A stretch of DNA of 64,000 bases from the NCBI RefSeq assembly GCF_030253575.1, contig NC_080557.1, forward strand, positions 43,414,501-43,478,500. Direction: 5' to 3'. Position numbers and translations under genes: made by a program. Origin of the DNA: Rhododendron vialii. Its lineage: Eukaryota; Streptophyta; Magnoliopsida; Ericales; Ericaceae. The first letter of the stretch is position 1. The number at the start of each line of letters is the position of its first letter. Under the pieces are notes generated by a model that saw nothing but the letters and a program-made list of their open reading frames with translations, did no database searches and had not been told where the DNA came from. Positions 60,412 to 64,000 of this stretch are shown one piece after another.

Positions 60412-60420
60412 AAAATATCT
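60412..60420 (+). promoter_or_regulatory. Full evening-element word upstream of FAD3
   Basis: AAAATATCT on the plus strand, about 395 bp upstream of the FAD3 start codon. One such word is expected by chance in a window of this size and AT content, so its relevance is open. Confidence 0.25.
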
Positions 60421-60505
60421 CGAATTAGTGGAAGATCGAGAATAAAAAACGGGAGCGTACAGAGGATTGTGTGACCTAGGGTTGGGAGAGTTCCTTCCTC
60501 TTGTA

Positions 60506-60896
60506 CAGTAATGCTACACACACAGAATTTATGCACAGATTTTATACACAGATTTGTTGTGAGGCCCATTACGGGTCCCACAAAAATAATCCGAGCCGTT
60601 CATTAAATGTAAAATATTTTTTCCAGGGCTTCCGCAAAAAATCAGCTCAATCCGATACGTATAAGTGCTTGATTTAATCATCTAACTTTTCATTATCCTG
60701 AAATTTGAATGAAAAGTTAAATGATTGAATCGAACATCTGTAATTATCGAATTGAGCTGGTTTTTTGCGAAGGCCCTTGAAAAAATATTTTACATTTAAT
60801 GAACGGCTCGGATTATTTGTATGGGACCCGTAGTGGGCCCCACAACAAATCTGTGTATAAAATCTGTGCATAAATGCTGCGTGTGTAGCATTACTG
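60506..60896. mobile_element. Hairpin MITE, Mutator-like family, copy 7
   Basis: A 391 bp element starting CAGTAATGCTACACAC, mirrored almost perfectly by its right end; arms share ATTTATGCACAGATTTTATA and CACAGATTTGTTGTG. Flanks CCTCTTGTA (60497-60505) and CCTCCCATA (60897-60905) match at 6 of 9 positions, all three differences being transitions. Family words CCGAGCCGTTCATTAAATGT and AATCAGCTCAATCCGATACG are present. It lies about 490 bp upstream of FAD3. Confidence 0.82.
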
Positions 60897-60935
60897 CCTC
60901 CCATAAGCGAGCACTGAATACGGAAAGTCAGTGGA

Positions 60936-61290
60936 CATAGCAAAACTGGGCATAAATTGGGTAGTGGGGTCCATAGCGGATCTTACACAAATGATCCGAA
61001 CCGTTCATTATGTTTAAAAAGTTTTTCTAAGGGCTCTCGCGAGAAATCAGCTCAATTCAATACCTGTAAGTATTTGATCTAATCGTCTAAATTTTTATGA
61101 TAAAACTTGAAAGAAAAAGTTAGACGATTAGATCAAGTATTTATAGGTATCGGATTGAACTAATTTTTAGCGGAGACTCTTTAAAATTGTTTTAAACATA
61201 ATGAACAGCTTGGATAATTTGTATGGGATCCCGTAATAGACCCCACAAAGCAATTTATGCATGATCTGTTCATAGTTTTGTTGTGTTAGT
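60936..61290. mobile_element. Hairpin MITE, Mutator-like family, copy 8
   Basis: Arms share GCATAAATTG, GTGGGGTC, CGTTCATTATGTTTAAAA and TTGATCTAATCGTCTAA in inverted orientation. The ends are approximate and no duplication was found. It lies 40 bp from copy 7. Confidence 0.7.
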
Positions 61291-61464
61291 AGCAAGGTTG
61301 GAGGGCCAGTATAAAAAACACAAAAATTGTTTGAGATATTAATTTTTTTTGACTAGGAGATCGCAAAATGTGGACTGAAACTTGCCTGCCGGATTCGTGG
61401 GACTTGTTTGGGTCCCATTTTTATCCTTTTTTTTAATTTTTTAATTCTGTACTTCATAGGAGAC

Positions 61465-61797
61465 TAGGGGTGAGAGTTGAGTTTGGTTTGGTTTGGTTTG
61501 GGGTGGGATCGGTCCGATCGGGAATTTCGGTCCGCCCGAAGTATAAAATTTTCATTTAATTTAAATGTATATAGGTAATATATATATATATATATATATA
61601 TAAACATATATATATAAACATATAGTTGTTCAGTTCCGTTTGGTCTGGTGAAAATTTTAGGAAATCGAGACCAAACCGATTTCAGTTCGGCTCGGTTCGG
61701 TTCGAAAAAATTCCGCCATCATCCCACCCAAAAACCGAACCGATCGGTTGGGTTTTTTCGGATTTTTTTTGGTCCGTCGGTTTTTGTAACACCCCTA
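61465..61797. mobile_element. hAT-like element with GGTTTGGTTT/GGTTCGGTTC subterminal repeats
   Basis: Ends TAGGGGTGAGAGTT and, inverted from the right, TAGGGGTGTTACAA. Subterminal arrays of GGTTTGGTTT and CGGTTCGGTTCG, and a TA repeat at 61577-61602, lie inside. The TAGGGGTG end suits hAT elements, but an 8 bp duplication could not be found. Confidence 0.5.
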
Positions 61798-63169
61798 GTA
61801 AAAGTATATAATAATTTCATGGTAATATGTGCTTTCTAAATGAATGAAGTCTTAATGGTGTTTTTTAATCGTTTCAAGTACCCGTAAAAAACCAATAATG
61901 GAGGTAGATATTTATTTATTTATTTTAAATCAGCACAAACAACGGTATCAACAAGAGACAAGCTTGATCCCACATGAGTCTGGCTACTCTGCAATCCGTT
62001 TTCGAACTATAAAGGGCATTTTGAGTAATCGTAGCGGTCTAAAATTATTTTTAATGGGTTCAAATTTGTCACAGTTCATATTAGTTATAAAAATATTTTA
62101 TAGTTAAATGGCAAAGATTGAACTTTCTAGAATCCAAACTTCCACAGCAACAAAAGCTATATCCTCCCGTTTTTATTAGAAAAAACAACAACTAGACAGA
62201 CAGGTCGCATGTTTGAACGTCATAAAGATCAAACATTCTAAATTTTGGGATTACTAGAGCATGTAGGGTTTGCTTGATCGTTAACTGGAGGGCAAAAATA
62301 GTCGAGATGCGCGTGAACGTCCGGTTTATTTGTAAAACTTCAAAAATAATGTACTAAAACTAGACACAGAAAAAGTAGTAAAAGGAAAAGAAGAGCACGC
62401 TCACTGTTGCAGGAACGGTTTGGAGGGGGACCTTTTACCACTCGTAGCACCGCAGAACAGAATTGAAGTGGTGAATGGAGGGGTCATCTTCATCAATTTA
62501 AAATGTTTTTAAAACAACTAGTAGTGTATGGTGGGTTTCCTACCTGGATATAATTTATTAAAATTTCCTAGTTAAAATATCAATATTGATATTTTATCAC
62601 CTATATCTCACTCTTTTCAAATTCTATGCTCCATATATTTAATTAATCATGTCGTATCATATTACAACTCTTGCTTATTTGATTATACTATATATTTGCT
62701 TATGGTCAACGTAATTCAATGACCGATTAAGAAATAGCAACCAACGATTATTTGCTTATTTTCATCTAAACCAATTAAACGCAAGCAAGCCAAACAAGTT
62801 GTGGGTAAAGCTAGCCAATGCGTTGCTAGCTAGAATTGATCAAAAGGGTATCAAGGCAGCGGTATTTGGGAGCAAATTAGTACTACTTTTTAGATTTATA
62901 GATTCTAAATTGTAGATTTTTTTTTACTATTCATTAATTCTAATCTACTTATCCTAAGGGACTTGAGGAGGGAGATGAGTGCTTACGGAAACCTTGTCCA
63001 TATGCATGAGAGTGAGTATAAGGGAGACATCAACTGCACTAGCTCCACTTCACTTGCATTCTAAATTGGGGTAGATTACAAAGTTTTGGAATATATAATA
63101 AGAATCTATGTTAAACTGTTTGAATAATATAGTAATATATAATCAGTAGAATAGATTTTGCAGAAGGTT

Positions 63170-63331
63170 GTATCCTAAGGTCTCATGTTCAATTGTTCTT
63201 GTCAACAACTCTAGGGACTACCTCACCCCTACGCATAAACGTGTGAAACAACTGTGGGAGGGGCTATAGGGATTAGTTCGAAGTGTGCGCAAACTCAGGA
63301 CACCTTGCATTAACCAAAAAAAAAAAAAACT
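63170..63331 (+). mobile_element. Possible SINE with poly-A tail
   Basis: About 160 bp with a degenerate B-box-like word (GGTCTCATGTTCAATTG), the words GGGATTAGTTCGAAGTGCGC and CAGGACACC typical of a plant SINE 3' region, and a terminal run of 13 A residues. The target duplication was not found. Confidence 0.42.
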
Positions 63332-63707
63332 AATGAGTATTTTTTTTTGGCCAAACACCCCCTTGTCTGATTTATTTGTCCACTTGCCCATTTCGTTAAA
63401 GGAAACTGTAAAGCAATATACCTATTTTAGAGCTGCAATATGCAGATGAGACAATAAAGTGAATAGATACGATATTTTATTATTTATTATTAGGAGGGAG
63501 GAATCAATCTTTTTCAATTAGATGCTCTCTCTTACCCAACATCAGCCCGGCATATTCCAGATTTATCATTTGAATTGTCTCCAACACTTGAACATTACTA
63601 TGATCCAAATTAAGGGTAGTCACGTGCCAAGGAATCAATCTTTTTCAATTAGATGCTCTCTTTATACTTTTAAGATTAGATTGGTTTGCTTTTTTAAAGT
63701 ATTAAAC

Positions 63708-63748
<41 letters not shown>
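63708..63748. repeat. GA microsatellite
   Basis: About 20 perfect GA units, not associated with any recognised gene inside the window. Confidence 0.9.
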
Positions 63749-63751
<3 letters not shown>

Positions 63752-64000
63752 AAATCCAAAGAGTTGGTTAGAATTGTGAATGTTGCTTTCTCTATTTCCG
63801 TTTGAAAAAAAAAAGAAAATTTGTTGGTTTCTCTTTTAAGATTTTAGTTTACTTCTCGGGTATTATCAACTCCTGCGCTATAGTTGTATGAAACTTAATT
63901 TGCTCTGCTTTAATTGGATCTCCGTGGTCGACGATGAGATTTGTCCTTTGGAGAGTGATCGAGGTATGCGTGAACTGGTCCGGACCACCTGAATGGTTGT

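Larger units (their letters stand above)
60020..64000. other. FAD3 upstream region and gene-free right end
   Basis: No gene was recognised. Two hairpin MITEs, a hAT-like element, a TA repeat, a SINE-like sequence and a GA microsatellite are listed separately. The rest (about 61800-63170) is AT-rich with nothing identifiable. Confidence 0.5.

Overview
This is a nuclear DNA window from a eudicot plant. The genes have GT-AG introns, the intergenic DNA is AT-rich, CT/GA microsatellites are common, and the proteins are typical of angiosperms. Base composition and the microsatellites are compatible with a woody asterid (Ericales-like), but that is only an impression. No prokaryotic, organellar or viral system was found.

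Eight protein-coding genes were rebuilt by joining exons in phase at GT-AG sites. (1) 741-6806 (+), the 3' part of an Smr-domain protein with DUF1771. (2) 8624-9046 (+), single-exon ELF4 of the circadian evening complex. (3) 13330-16166 (+), PDX1, vitamin B6 synthase. (4) 19193-24999 (+), phosphoinositide-specific phospholipase C, nine exons. (5) 26501-30072 (-), mitochondrial ribosomal protein S18, five coding exons. (6) 45759-50913 (+), a D53/SMXL6-7-8-type strigolactone repressor with RGKT and EAR motifs. (7) 51349-53102 (-), a small VARLMGLE-motif (TRM/LONGIFOLIA-like) protein. (8) 55835-60019 (-), an ER-type omega-3 fatty acid desaturase (FAD3), nine exons. They are unrelated housekeeping and regulatory genes and do not form a pathway cluster. 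PLC and S18 converge, and so do SMXL and the TRM-like gene.

The rest is mostly small non-autonomous transposons. The 15.7 kb between S18 and SMXL has no recognisable gene but is packed with them. The main family is a set of long-inverted-repeat (hairpin) elements of about 290-410 bp. Four copies keep identical 9-10 bp flanking duplications, which points to Mutator-like MITEs. At least nine copies lie between 28.4 and 61.3 kb, three of them back to back at 35.2-36.4 kb. Other elements are Tourist-like MITEs (TTA duplications), hAT-like elements (8 bp duplications), a Stowaway element (TA) nested in a probable solo LTR, a 5'-truncated LINE with a 20 bp duplication, and a probable SINE. Many sit inside introns of the genes above.

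The most notable gene-level observation is a 21 bp (7-residue) tandem duplication in the membrane region of FAD3, just before its first histidine box. FAD3 also has a conservative Arg-to-Lys change in the second histidine box. The ELF4 upstream region holds two short evening elements. No unmistakably new biological system was found; the hairpin-MITE cluster is the strongest candidate for novelty.
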